Source of the DNA: Gemmatimonadota bacterium
Lineage (GTDB): Bacteria > Gemmatimonadota > Gemmatimonadetes > Longimicrobiales > Gaopeijiaceae
Direction of reading: 5' to 3'
Length of the DNA stretch: 64,000 nt
Assembly (NCBI GenBank): GCA_028873845.1
Contig: JAPPNO010000073.1
Coordinates: 62,001-126,000, forward strand
Shown here: positions 9,270-17,191 of the stretch, piece after piece
How positions within the stretch are numbered: position 1 is the stretch's first letter
Layout: every line of letters begins with the position of its first letter
The notes under the pieces: generated by a model
Seen by the model: the letters and a program-made list of their open reading frames with translations, nothing else
Databases searched by the model: none
What the model was told of the DNA's origin: nothing
Made by a program: the position numbers and the translations under genes

Positions 9270-11774
9270 TCACGGCCCCGCCCGCACCCGCTCCTCAGCC
9301 TCGCGAAACCGGTCACGAATGTCCGCAGCCACCTCCTCGACTTCCCTGGGAGCGCGTACCGGGCTACCCGCGCGCTCGTGCAGGGCGACGATCAACGGGC
9401 GCAGGCTCGCGGACTTGGCGGTGTCGCCGGAAAGGACGGCCAACAGGTCTTGGGGCGGGACACCACTCGCGACCAACCTAGCCACCAAGTCCAGCATCTC
9501 CCCCGTCGTCGTCTCGTGGTTCGGGAGAAAAACGGCATAGGCACCCGCGAACGAGTCCAGCGCAGCTCGATGATTCTCCTGGACCGCCAAGGCCAGCGAC
9601 CTCGCCCCCTCGGCACGCCATTTCAACCACTCGACCCAGGATCCCGCGGACAGATCTTCCTCATCGATCGGCCACGAGTGAGCGGTCCTTTCCAACCTCC
9701 GGCAACTCACAAGGGCTTCGTCGGCCCGACCAACATCGGCCTGTGCCATGCACTTCCAGCTTAGCGCCACGGCCGCGTGCTGCCGGACATCCAGGGCATC
9801 AGAGCAATCGAAGCGCTCAATGACGGCATCGTAGCTCCGAATCTCCCCTTCCGTGTCACCCAGGCGTCGGCATGCCAGGGCCTTGCTCATCAGCGCGGCA
9901 ACGAGGCTCGCCTGGATTTCGGGGAGTTCGCTGCCGTCGAACCGATCCACCACTTCGTCGTAGTCGCGGATCGCGCCCCGATCGTCGTCGAGATGGGCCT
10001 TGGCGCATCCCCGTGCTGCAAGCGCGTCCGCGACCACCGCGCCGAAGGGGCTTTGCGGCCAGGAACCGAATCGGCGAACGATGTCGTCGCAGGTCGCGAC
10101 CGCGGAACTGAAGTCGCCGAGTTCCAATTGTGCCCCCGCCCGCGCCGCCAGGGTCGGTGCCGTCCAAGCCAGAATCGTGGTGTTGGGATGATCGGCAAGA
10201 GCAACCGCTCGCTCGGAGACCGAGAGAACAGTGCGCGCGTTCCCCAGGTGCGCATGCGCGAACGACAGGAGGTAGGTCGTCCAGGCAACACGCAAGTCCG
10301 CCATCGATTCAGGGACTTCAAGCCACCCGTCCGCGACACATTTGTCGACCAGACTGACGACCTTCTCGTACCGTTCCTCCGCAAGCGCGGCTTCGATGTC
10401 GGACCGAAGGCGTTGAGTGGCGGCGCTCTCGGCAAGGGATTCGGCCACGTAGGAGACCCGCTGAATGGCGCCCCACTTCATATCCAGGTCGCAGTCACCC
10501 ACGGTGGGCCTGGCTCCCAGCGCTCGCCGGACCCCCCGGCGCAGGGCATGTGACTCCGCCGCCTCGGTCGACAGCGGCGCTACGAAGCTCATCAAATCCT
10601 CCAATCCATAGCACGCCACCATGAACCGGATCAGGTTCTCGACGACCGCCGCCTCGTCCCGCTCGCGCCGCAGCTTGTAGTACATGCTGTACAACGGCTC
10701 CGCAGCCGCGTAGAGCCGCTTCCGGCCGCGGCCCTGCCGGAGCACGGCCCCGCGCTCAACCAAGCGCCCCAGCATGGTTGACGCCACCCGGATGTCCACA
10801 CGGGCCCGCGCCGCGACCTCACTCGCCGAAGACGGCTGCCACAGGTCGATCACGGCCACGTACACGCGCCGTTCCGTCTTCGCCAGCGCCTCCAAGTGAC
10901 CCCGGAAGTACTCGGTGTGCTCATCGATCATGGTGACCAGCTCGGACATCAGCCGGCGGAGGGAGCGATGCCGGGCGAACTCGGCCGCCATCACCAGCAA
11001 GCGGGGGTTGCCGCCGGTGAGAATCTGCAGGGGTCTGACTTCGGACCGGCTCGCGCGCTTGCCGCTCACGACCTCCCACAGGCGACCGCATTCCTCCGTG
11101 TTCAGCGGCGCCAAGTCGACGATGCGGAACATCTCGAAGAACGGCTCGCTCACATCGTCCAGTTCGCGGAAGCGGCTGGTGGCGGAGCCCAGCAGGATGA
11201 TCTGCGGTTCGGTCTGAAGGACTTCGCGGAGTTGCCAGCCGAAATCGTCGTGGACGTCACGGAAGAGCGACTGCAGGTTCTCGACGATGAGGACGAGCTG
11301 CTTGCCCAGTCGATCCGCGGCATCCAGCACGGTGGCGCGGGCGGGCGCCTCGGTGATCTGCTCCCGCCAGCGCGGCGCCAGCGCTTCCCGGGTGTCGCGC
11401 AGCTCCCGGGCCAGCGCGGCGTCGTGTTCGTCAACCTCGTTGGCCAGATGGAACATGGTCTCCAGCCAGAAGTCGGTGAGACTGAAGATCTCCTGGCTCT
11501 CTTCCATGAACCGGACCGGCAGTAGGGACGCGGCGAAGTGCTCGTTGCTGCGGAGCTCTGCCGCGACCCGTGCAAGGAGCATCGTCTTGCCGCGTCCGCG
11601 AGGTCCGAGGACCAGAATGTGCTGGCACGAGGGGGAACCGATGTTGGCCCGGAGGTCATCGAGCAGAAGACCGAGTTCGTGACCGCGAACCACGAATTGC
11701 TCCCTGATCTCCTCGTCTGACTGGAGCAGGCCGGGGTTGAACTTGCGGATGGTGGGGGTGGGGTGGTCTCTCAT
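9270..11774 (-). CDS. AAA/STAND-like ATPase with winged helix and TPR-like C-terminus
   Basis: This 834-residue protein has an N-terminal ATPase with Walker A GPRGRGKT (57-64) and a Walker B-like LVLIVEN (160-166), in which Glu-Asn replaces the usual Asp-Glu. A sensor-like LLGSATSRF follows near 194-202. A winged helix (SASEVAARARVDIRVAS, then GRGRKRLY) comes next, leading into about 450 residues of repeated helix pairs that look like TPR units. The layout is that of archaeal-type or STAND ATPases, which sense a ligand through the repeat half. Its ATG overlaps the stop of the preceding AAA gene (ATGA), so the two are made together. A defence or regulated-death role is inferred from the convergent caspase gene. 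Confidence 0.75.
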   Translation of the reverse strand: MRDHPTPTIRKFNPGLLQSDEEIREQFVVRGHELGLLLDDLRANIGSPSCQHILVLGPRGRGKTMLLARVAAELRSNEHFAASLLPVRFMEESQEIFSLTDFWLETMFHLANEVDEHDAALARELRDTREALAPRWREQITEAPARATVLDAADRLGKQLVLIVENLQSLFRDVHDDFGWQLREVLQTEPQIILLGSATSRFRELDDVSEPFFEMFRIVDLAPLNTEECGRLWEVVSGKRASRSEVRPLQILTGGNPRLLVMAAEFARHRSLRRLMSELVTMIDEHTEYFRGHLEALAKTERRVYVAVIDLWQPSSASEVAARARVDIRVASTMLGRLVERGAVLRQGRGRKRLYAAAEPLYSMYYKLRRERDEAAVVENLIRFMVACYGLEDLMSFVAPLSTEAAESHALRRGVRRALGARPTVGDCDLDMKWGAIQRVSYVAESLAESAATQRLRSDIEAALAEERYEKVVSLVDKCVADGWLEVPESMADLRVAWTTYLLSFAHAHLGNARTVLSVSERAVALADHPNTTILAWTAPTLAARAGAQLELGDFSSAVATCDDIVRRFGSWPQSPFGAVVADALAARGCAKAHLDDDRGAIRDYDEVVDRFDGSELPEIQASLVAALMSKALACRRLGDTEGEIRSYDAVIERFDCSDALDVRQHAAVALSWKCMAQADVGRADEALVSCRRLERTAHSWPIDEEDLSAGSWVEWLKWRAEGARSLALAVQENHRAALDSFAGAYAVFLPNHETTTGEMLDLVARLVASGVPPQDLLAVLSGDTAKSASLRPLIVALHERAGSPVRAPREVEEVAADIRDRFREAEERVRAGP

Positions 11775-13015
11775 CGGTCTTCAACTCCTGCCGACACGTC
11801 AGAGCACCGGCTCTCGAGCGGTACGTGATGATCCCGAAAGCGCGCCGCAAACCAGTCCTCCAGCAGCCTGGACGGAAACCGGTGTCCGTGCTCGCCGTCC
11901 TCGATGTAGCCGTCGTGCACCAGAACCTCGATCGCGTCAGCCACGCGTCCGCGGATGTCCGTCACCAGCGCTTCGTACTGGTCCTCCAGGCATCGCCGAG
12001 CACTCGGCGTGAACACGTTCCGGGTCGCGGCCTCCGCGAGAATCTCCATCGCAATGGAAAAGGTCTCGTCGTCCAGACCGTCCTTGAGGCGTGTCTCGTA
12101 GTGGATGAGGTCGTTCTGCCCAGAGGGCCCCAGCAGCCCGGTTCTGTAGACGTGCCGAACATCGTCGACGGTCACCGCACGCGTGCCTCTCAGGGTCGCG
12201 AAGTCCCGAATCCGCGCGAAGAACGACTGCACATGGTGCGGAATGCCGAGGCCGAGGGCATCGTACACCGCGTCCGCCACGCCTTCTTCAACCTGCAATC
12301 CCTCGGCCGTGGCGAGACGCTTGAAGCACGCTACGCTCCTCGTCCGGTCCCAGGGGTGCAGGCGGATGGGGTAGAAATGATTGATGCGGTCGGGGATTCC
12401 AAGGCGATGGACCAGCGGCTGGAGCCCGATGCTGCCCGACACGATGAAGACCGGCCCCTGATCCCCCAGCACCTGAATCGCACCGCGAAGCCAACTCAGG
12501 AATTCGTCCACCCGCTTCGCGTCGCCGTCGTCGTGGAGCATGCGCTTGAGGAAGATGGGAAGCTCGTCGATCACGAGGAGCACCGGAGCTTCGTGGTCGG
12601 CGCAGTGCCGGAGCAGCCGTTCGCCGAGTTGTCGCCAGTTGCCGGCGTGAAGCCCGGCCCGGATCCTCGCGCGGAAGCCGTGGAAACCGACCTCCTCGAT
12701 GTTCTCGCCCAACCAATCCTTGAGGCCGCGGCCGAAGCGGGAGGCGATCGAACGGATGGAATACGTCTCCTTCGCCATGGCCGCGATGGCGTCCTCCGCG
12801 CAGGTCGAGCCCTCGACATCCGCGAACAGGAAGATCCAGCCGTCGGCTTCCAACCGCCGTCCGAGCTCTCGCGCGATGCTGGTCTTGCCCATCCGCCGCT
12901 GTCCGGTCAGCAGGAGGTGGTTGTGGTCCCGGACGTGCGACTCCAGAACCCGGAGCTCGGGCTCGCGGTCGAAGAAGTCGTCGCCGCTCACCCAGCGGCC
13001 GGCGGTTGGTCTCAT
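11771..13015 (-). CDS. AAA ATPase, first gene of a coupled pair
   Basis: This 414-residue ATPase has Walker A GQRRMGKT (38-45), Walker B VLLVIDE (145-151) and sensor FIVSGS, followed by a lid and a C-terminal winged-helix-like domain ending in RFPSRLLEDWFAARF. It resembles the archaeal-type ATPase family PF01637/AAA_16. I chose ATG 13015 because AGAAGGAGACCC precedes it and the MRPTAGRWVSGDDFFDREPE opening fits the family; an upstream start at 13063 is less likely. It is the promoter-proximal gene of the AAA pair, behind a TTGACA-containing repeat region. Unlike its partner it keeps a canonical Walker B. Confidence 0.8.
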   Translation of the reverse strand: MRPTAGRWVSGDDFFDREPELRVLESHVRDHNHLLLTGQRRMGKTSIARELGRRLEADGWIFLFADVEGSTCAEDAIAAMAKETYSIRSIASRFGRGLKDWLGENIEEVGFHGFRARIRAGLHAGNWRQLGERLLRHCADHEAPVLLVIDELPIFLKRMLHDDGDAKRVDEFLSWLRGAIQVLGDQGPVFIVSGSIGLQPLVHRLGIPDRINHFYPIRLHPWDRTRSVACFKRLATAEGLQVEEGVADAVYDALGLGIPHHVQSFFARIRDFATLRGTRAVTVDDVRHVYRTGLLGPSGQNDLIHYETRLKDGLDDETFSIAMEILAEAATRNVFTPSARRCLEDQYEALVTDIRGRVADAIEVLVHDGYIEDGEHGHRFPSRLLEDWFAARFRDHHVPLESRCSDVSAGVEDR

Positions 13016-13059
13016 GGGTCTCCTTCTGTTCGGTGTGACTGGTGGATCAGAAAAAGAAT

Positions 13060-13094
13060 ACACAACGGTTTCGTTGTCAACGGGTTTGTTGTGT
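13060..13094 (-). promoter_or_regulatory. promoter/operator of the AAA gene pair
   Basis: Two near-identical 14-mers, AACGGTTTCGTTGT (13064-13077) and AACGGGTTTGTTGT (13079-13092), stand 15 bp apart. They lie inside a larger inverted repeat, ACACAAC/GTTGTGT (13060-13066 and 13088-13094). On the minus strand a TTGACA (13080-13075) could serve as the -35 box; no -10 box at ideal spacing is clear. A repressor bound here would control the AAA pair. Confidence 0.5.
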
Positions 13095-13111
13095 GTTGAT
13101 CGAGATGCTCT

Positions 13112-13157
13112 GGAATCGGTGATCGGTGTTCGGCGGAATCACGATCCGACACCACAC
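13112..13157. repeat. 23-bp-period tandem repeat, right copy
   Basis: GGAAT occurs at 13112 and 13135, 23 bp apart, with GGAATCGGTGATCGG matching the units at 236 and 259. The 11 bases ending at 13116 are identical to those ending at 240, and both copies point the same way. Together they lie just outside the helicase-to-AAA block. Confidence 0.55.
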
Positions 13158-13250
13158 CCGTCCCTCTATCCTGTCGACACGGCTGCAGCTGAAGCGCGGA
13201 CTGTTCACCTTCGTATGCGGACAGGAGCGAGCACACGAAAGGAGAGCACA

Positions 13251-13886
13251 ATGGATTTGTCAGTGATCTGGGATGCGGTTACCCGAAACCTTGCCACAGT
13301 GTCGGTGGTGTCCCTGGGAGGCCCGCTATGGGCCGGTGTCAGGTGGGTCTACTGCCGATTCAACAAGACGCGTCGCTTCAGGATGCTGCGGGACGAAGCG
13401 GTCGCCGTCACGCGGGAGATTTCGTTCCTCCAGCAGTCCTGGCAACACGACAACAACCGGGACAAACGCGCCTCCTACAGAGTGGAGACCGTGGACAACA
13501 TCGTTGAGATGGTCCGCGCCCTCCAGGACGACCTACGACCGCTGGGGGTCCACCTGTTCTCAGAGGATGAGATGTCGACGGAATGGCTGTACGCCCTGGA
13601 CAAGCCGCTGAAGGACGGGAATGCCTTCGAGCCCCTTGGGGAGGAGCGACGCCGAGAGACCGGGTTGGCCGTACAATCGGTGAGCAGGCTCATGCGTTCG
13701 GGCGAATACCAGAAGGCCAAGCGGGAATTCCCACCGACCTACGATGGCGCCAGACTGAGAATCAGTGCCGGGATCAAGAGCCGCCGGGCTGAAATCACGA
13801 AAGACTACATGGAGGCACAAGGAATCGACGACAATCGTCCCGTTGGCGCGCCCTTGCGTACCGAGACCACCCCGCCGACACCCTGA
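13251..13886 (+). CDS. hypothetical protein with N-terminal membrane segment
   Basis: This 211-residue protein of unknown function starts at ATG 13251 after AAAGGAGAGCAC, a strong ribosome site. Residues about 10-33 form one hydrophobic segment (LATVSVVSLGGPLWAGVRWV), followed by a basic, mostly helical cytoplasmic-looking region rich in Arg and Glu. A central stretch around DNIVEMVRALQDDLRPLGVHL could be coiled coil. It has its own ribosome site and probably its own promoter, divergent from the AAA pair. A decayed gene fragment follows directly. It may be a small membrane sensor of unknown role. Confidence 0.65.
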   Translation: MDLSVIWDAVTRNLATVSVVSLGGPLWAGVRWVYCRFNKTRRFRMLRDEAVAVTREISFLQQSWQHDNNRDKRASYRVETVDNIVEMVRALQDDLRPLGVHLFSEDEMSTEWLYALDKPLKDGNAFEPLGEERRRETGLAVQSVSRLMRSGEYQKAKREFPPTYDGARLRISAGIKSRRAEITKDYMEAQGIDDNRPVGAPLRTETTPPTP

Positions 13887-14183
13887 AGTCCCTCTTCAGA
13901 GACATCTTCCAATGCCGCGGACGCGACTTCGGCAGCCCATCCCGCGGCGTCCTGGGCATCTCGGACGGCAACGAGGGTGTCCAGTGGAACGCCGGCTACT
14001 ACCCCCGGTGACGGCGCGGTCTGGCTGGGCGTCAACCTCGAGGGCATGAAGTACGACGACTGGCCGGTCGCGCGCCTCATCGAGCGGGAGATCTCCCGGC
14101 CGCTCATCCTGACCCGGTATCGCCCGCAGGTCGCTGAGCGGTCGAGGCCGTACCGACATCGAAGCGGGTACTCGGTGAGGTAG
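13848..14183 (+). pseudogene. frameshifted gene fragment
   Basis: Two adjacent frames read as one broken protein. The first gives LKSLFRDIFQCRGRDFGSPS and continues to NAGYYPR, then stops. The second continues with GDGAVWLGVNLEGMKYDDWP and IEREISRPLIL. A single extra C in the run at 14002-14006 explains the break, so it is either a true frameshift or an assembly indel. The fragment lacks a plausible start and looks truncated at both ends. I do not recognise the family. Confidence 0.5.
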
Positions 14184-14228
14184 CACTTTCGAACATGATT
14201 GTTGCCAACGATTCTATTGGTAAACTGC

Positions 14229-14247
14229 GCATTACATTATGTAATGC
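14229..14247. promoter_or_regulatory. 19-bp palindrome, possible operator
   Basis: GCATTACAT and ATGTAATGC form perfect 9-bp arms around one central T. Its core plus 18 bases downstream match a second site at 17163-17193. It lies in an AT-rich gap between a pseudogene and the 163-residue gene, as an operator would. Confidence 0.45.
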
Positions 14248-14282
14248 AAAGATGACATTTCGACCCCCAGGGGCCAGTCTCG

Positions 14283-14309
14283 AACCGGCGACCGACACAC
14301 TCGCCGGTT
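14283..14309. other. hairpin with 9-bp perfect arms
   Basis: AACCGGCGA (14283-14291) pairs perfectly with TCGCCGGTT (14301-14309) around a 9-nt loop. Only three Ts follow on the plus strand, so it is at best a weak terminator. It may be a DNA site or part of a leader. Confidence 0.4.
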
Positions 14310-14408
14310 TCCCAGCCTTCCGATACCCAGGCGACCGCGCGAAGTAGGGGGCCGAACGCCCCTGCCACTATATTGCTCCATCCCGCTCCCAACTCCGAAC
14401 TCGACCCC

Positions 14409-14900
14409 ATGATCCGAACCTACCCCGACGAAGAGCTCAGCGACCTGGCCCGGCTCCCCAAGAGGGTCACCAATCCGGGAGCACGCTGGTCCGAGAAGCC
14501 AGCGGTACACCCGGTCCACAAGCAGCGTACTTACCGAGCCAGGGGAACCACCGCCGACGGTGAGACATTCCGTTTCCTCGTCTACCAGCGCCAGAATCTC
14601 CATGACCGACTCAACTACTCCTGCGGGATCATCTACATCGCACCGGGTGGGGCGCAGCTCACACTCGCCCGGTACAACGGGTCGAACCACCAGCACGGAG
14701 ACATCCGGTTCCAGACTCACATTCATCGAGCAACGGAGGCCGCGATCACCGACGGAAGGAAGCCCGAGCACGCAGCCGAGGAAACCGCGCGCTACCAGAC
14801 CCTCGATGGCGCCCTTGCGTGCCTGATCGAGGACTTTAGTCTGTCTGGAATACGTGCCGACCCCGATCACCCGAGTCTGTTCAATGGCCATCAATCCTGA
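14409..14900 (+). CDS. small protein upstream of a DUF1828 gene (possibly DUF6978-like)
   Basis: This 163-residue protein starts at ATG 14409 (MIRTYPDEELSDLARLPKRV). No Shine-Dalgarno is visible, but a TATATT box lies about 30 bases upstream. The middle alternates strands with a conserved-looking YRARGTTADGETFRFLVYQR and SCGIIYIAPGG, followed by HGDIRFQTHIHRATE. The frame overlaps the next gene's start by 17 bp, so the two form an operon. Its pairing with a DUF1828 protein is reminiscent of toxin-antitoxin-like gene pairs. The DUF6978 suggestion comes from memory of such pairs and is weak. Confidence 0.6.
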   Translation: MIRTYPDEELSDLARLPKRVTNPGARWSEKPAVHPVHKQRTYRARGTTADGETFRFLVYQRQNLHDRLNYSCGIIYIAPGGAQLTLARYNGSNHQHGDIRFQTHIHRATEAAITDGRKPEHAAEETARYQTLDGALACLIEDFSLSGIRADPDHPSLFNGHQS

Positions 14901-15663
14901 CGACCTCCAGAGGCGGCTTTGCGACCAGCTCTGCGCGTCCGTCCGCGTGGAGCGGCGTCCCGATGGCGAGCTCTTGCTCCAGACAGATTTCGAATTCCCC
15001 GACGGGGATCGCTATCCGATCTACCTGTCGGAGGCTCCCGGCGGCGTCCGCCTATCCGACCGGGGCGACACGCTGATGCGGATCAGCTACGACCATGACA
15101 TCGACGCGTTCCTGGCGGGAAGCCGCGGGCAGCTCATCGAGCGTATTCTGGGTGAGGAACGAGTCGCCCAGGACCGGGGCGTGTTCCAGCTGGATGCGCC
15201 CATCGACCGTCTTTCCGACGCGCTCTTCCGCTACGGCCGCGCTCTGACTCGGATCTACGACCTTACGCTTCATTCGCGGTCACGTGCGACCTCGACGTTC
15301 TACGAAGACCTCGCGAACCTGCTCTTCCAGACGGTCGACGAAGAACGGATCCAGCGCGACCACCTGCTTCCGGACCTTCCGAACGCCGAGGCCTACCCGA
15401 TCGACTATCGAATGGAGGGGAAGAGCGGCGCGCAAGTCTTCCTCTACGGCGTTCCGAACCGGGACAAGGCCCGCCTGACCACTATCATCCTGTCCCACTT
15501 TCACCGGAACCACCTCGACTTCGAATCGATCCTGGTATTCAGCGATCAGGCCAAAATCCCCCGGATGGACCTAGCTAGGCTGTCGGATGTGGGCGGGGAC
15601 ATGCTCTCGTCGCTGGCGTCGCAGGAGGACTTCCGGCGGAAGGTGGAGAGGCGGGTTGGGTAG
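14884..15663 (+). CDS. DUF1828/DUF1829 domain protein
   Basis: This 259-residue protein starts with ATG 14884 inside the end of the preceding gene. The N-terminal 100 residues match the DUF1828 pattern, with YPIYLSEAPGGVRLSDRGDT and a following ISYDHDID. The C-terminal half, from about residue 140, looks like DUF1829, with TSTFYEDLANLLF, DYRMEGKSGAQVFLYGVPN and ILVFSDQAKIPRMD. Members are found in mobile and defence-rich regions and are suspected toxin-antitoxin parts, but no activity is established for them here. Length is normal and the gene appears intact. Confidence 0.75.
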   Translation: MAINPDDLQRRLCDQLCASVRVERRPDGELLLQTDFEFPDGDRYPIYLSEAPGGVRLSDRGDTLMRISYDHDIDAFLAGSRGQLIERILGEERVAQDRGVFQLDAPIDRLSDALFRYGRALTRIYDLTLHSRSRATSTFYEDLANLLFQTVDEERIQRDHLLPDLPNAEAYPIDYRMEGKSGAQVFLYGVPNRDKARLTTIILSHFHRNHLDFESILVFSDQAKIPRMDLARLSDVGGDMLSSLASQEDFRRKVERRVG

Positions 15664-15681
15664 GGGGCGGGCCCGAACGGT

Positions 15682-15921
15682 ATGCATCTGTCCTCCGAGA
15701 TCGTCAATACTGTGGGCCTGGCTCTGGATATTGTCGGCGTGGTCTTGCTATTCCGCTACGGTTTGCCGCCGGATGTGAGTCGAAGCGGAGCCAACGTAGT
15801 GTCTATCGGAGTCGACGACGATGAGGCCAGAAAGGCCAAGCGCTACGACAAGATCTCGTGGAGTGCGCTGGCCATCATTGTCTTGGGCTTCATCCTGCAG
15901 ATCATCAGCAACTGGATATAG
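15682..15921 (+). CDS. small two-span membrane protein
   Basis: This 79-residue protein has two hydrophobic helices, about residues 7-25 ([20 protein letters not shown]) and 61-78 ([17 protein letters not shown]). They are separated by a polar loop with [13 protein letters not shown]. It starts 18 bp after the DUF1829 gene ends and may be the last gene of that operon. No family is recognised. Confidence 0.55.
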   Translation: MHLSSEIVNTVGLALDIVGVVLLFRYGLPPDVSRSGANVVSIGVDDDEARKAKRYDKISWSALAIIVLGFILQIISNWI

Positions 15922-16004
15922 GTAAGGCAAGCAACACCGTCGCCTCACCAATTCCCGCGATTCCGACTCCCGACCCGAGACCGGTGATCGGCCGGGAAGG
16001 GGAC

Positions 16005-16600
16005 TCATTCCCTTGACGCGGCGGTGTTCGACCAGGTCCAGGTACGCTTCCTCCCAGTCCACCAGTCCCAGCGGCAGCTCGCCGGCGGCGCGGTCGCTGC
16101 CCGTCGAGCCCTCGGTCGCGTGCGCGTTGGCCCCGCTCTCCCACGAGGACGCGCGCGACACGCGGTCGATCCGCACTTGGGTCACGCTGTTCGCGTCGAG
16201 CGTGAAGTTGGCGTCCGTCTCGAAGTCGCTGCCGTCGGGAACGGCGGGAACCACCAGCCCCCGGCCAAGGAAGTCCTCGTTGGCCCGCACCGGCACCTTG
16301 AGCGGCACGGGATCGTGCGCCTCCAGCCCCTCGCGCTCCAGGTACCGGCGGAACTTGTTCATGTAGTCGGCGCGCAGGGCGAAGATGTTGAGGGTCTCCA
16401 GGAGGCCGACCTTGTCCGGGTTGCGGCCCGTCATCGGGCGTGCTGCGCTTGAGCGACATGCCCCTGCCCTTGAGCCTGACGCCGCGCCCGAATAGCTGGA
16501 TGATCTCGGAGCCCTCGCCCGTCCCCACGTTCATGAGCCCGATGTTCGGCACGCGCCACGAGTTCCAGCCCTCGACGAACTTCTTGGCCCCGATCAGACT
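16005..16600 (-). pseudogene. fragment of a type III restriction-like Res helicase
   Basis: The fragment opens with [20 protein letters not shown] and [15 protein letters not shown], helicase motifs typical of the Res subunit of type III restriction systems and relatives. Near 16437 the frame shifts, and the protein continues as [31 protein letters not shown], then [14 protein letters not shown] before the homology ends. The N-terminal ATPase half and the rest of the C-terminus are absent. It abuts the end of the small gene at 16599. This is clear debris of a restriction gene. Confidence 0.7.
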
Positions 16601-16931
16601 ACGCCTCCTCCGAGAGTCCGCAGGCCTCAAGCAGCCCCTCGCGAAGCTCCTGCAGCCGTGGCAGGTAGCCCCCCTTGGCGGCCGACCTGTAGTCGCAATC
16701 CGCAGCCTCGCTGATCTCCTGTCCTTCTTCGGAGCTGAGGCCGCAGTCCTCTGTGTGGAGGCTCCAGGCGTCGTTTCCGATGTAGGGTGGGTCGTCCAGA
16801 CTCGCCCCAGCGACGGCCATGATCGGGCAACAACCGCTTTCTGATCGGAGACGACCTTCCCGGAGCCTCCATCCCTCCACATCCGCTGTGTCAGCGAGCA
16901 TGGCCATGAACTCCATCTGTCCCTTCGTCAT
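16599..16931 (-). CDS. small hypothetical acidic protein
   Basis: This 110-residue protein begins with ATG 16931 behind GGAGGAGGTCAC, a very strong ribosome site that decides the start. The sequence opens [20 protein letters not shown] and is acidic, with five scattered cysteines and a C-terminal helix ([16 protein letters not shown]). I recognise no family. It lies between restriction debris and the acyl-CoA synthetase gene, so it may be a leftover of the island. Confidence 0.55.
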   Translation of the reverse strand: MTKGQMEFMAMLADTADVEGWRLREGRLRSESGCCPIMAVAGASLDDPPYIGNDAWSLHTEDCGLSSEEGQEISEAADCDYRSAAKGGYLPRLQELREGLLEACGLSEEA

Positions 16932-17149
16932 GTGACCTCCTCCTTCCGTAGCCAGCACCGAGTGGGCTGGCTCCTTTTCACGGACGGTTGATCGTGGGGT
17001 TTCTGATGACTGACGCGGTGCCCTCCAAACTCCCTCGATGGGGATAAAGAGGCAACCACTCACCTCACCCCACTGGAGACGACCGCGACCAAGCAAGCCG
17101 GGTACGGAGGCGGCCGCGCCACTGGCAGAGAGTCTTCCCCACGACGTAC

Positions 17150-17191
17150 TGTCAACTATACATGACATAATGTCAACTGTAGATGACATTT
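17150..17191. promoter_or_regulatory. tandem 21-bp palindromic operator-like repeats
   Basis: TGTCAACTATACATGACATAA (17150-17170) is followed directly by a near copy (17171-17191). Each contains TGTCA...TGACA arms, and the junction is itself a palindrome (TGACATAATGTCA, 17163-17175). The 21-bp spacing equals two DNA turns, as for cooperative repressor sites. The repeats overlap the chosen start of the synthetase gene, so either translation starts inside an operator or the real start lies elsewhere. Confidence 0.5.

Noticed and set aside
14250-14345. tRNA-like T-arm on the minus strand (GCCGGTTCGAGACTGGC)
   Set aside because: No matching acceptor stem, D-arm or 7-nt anticodon loop can be drawn; the segment folds better as simple hairpins.
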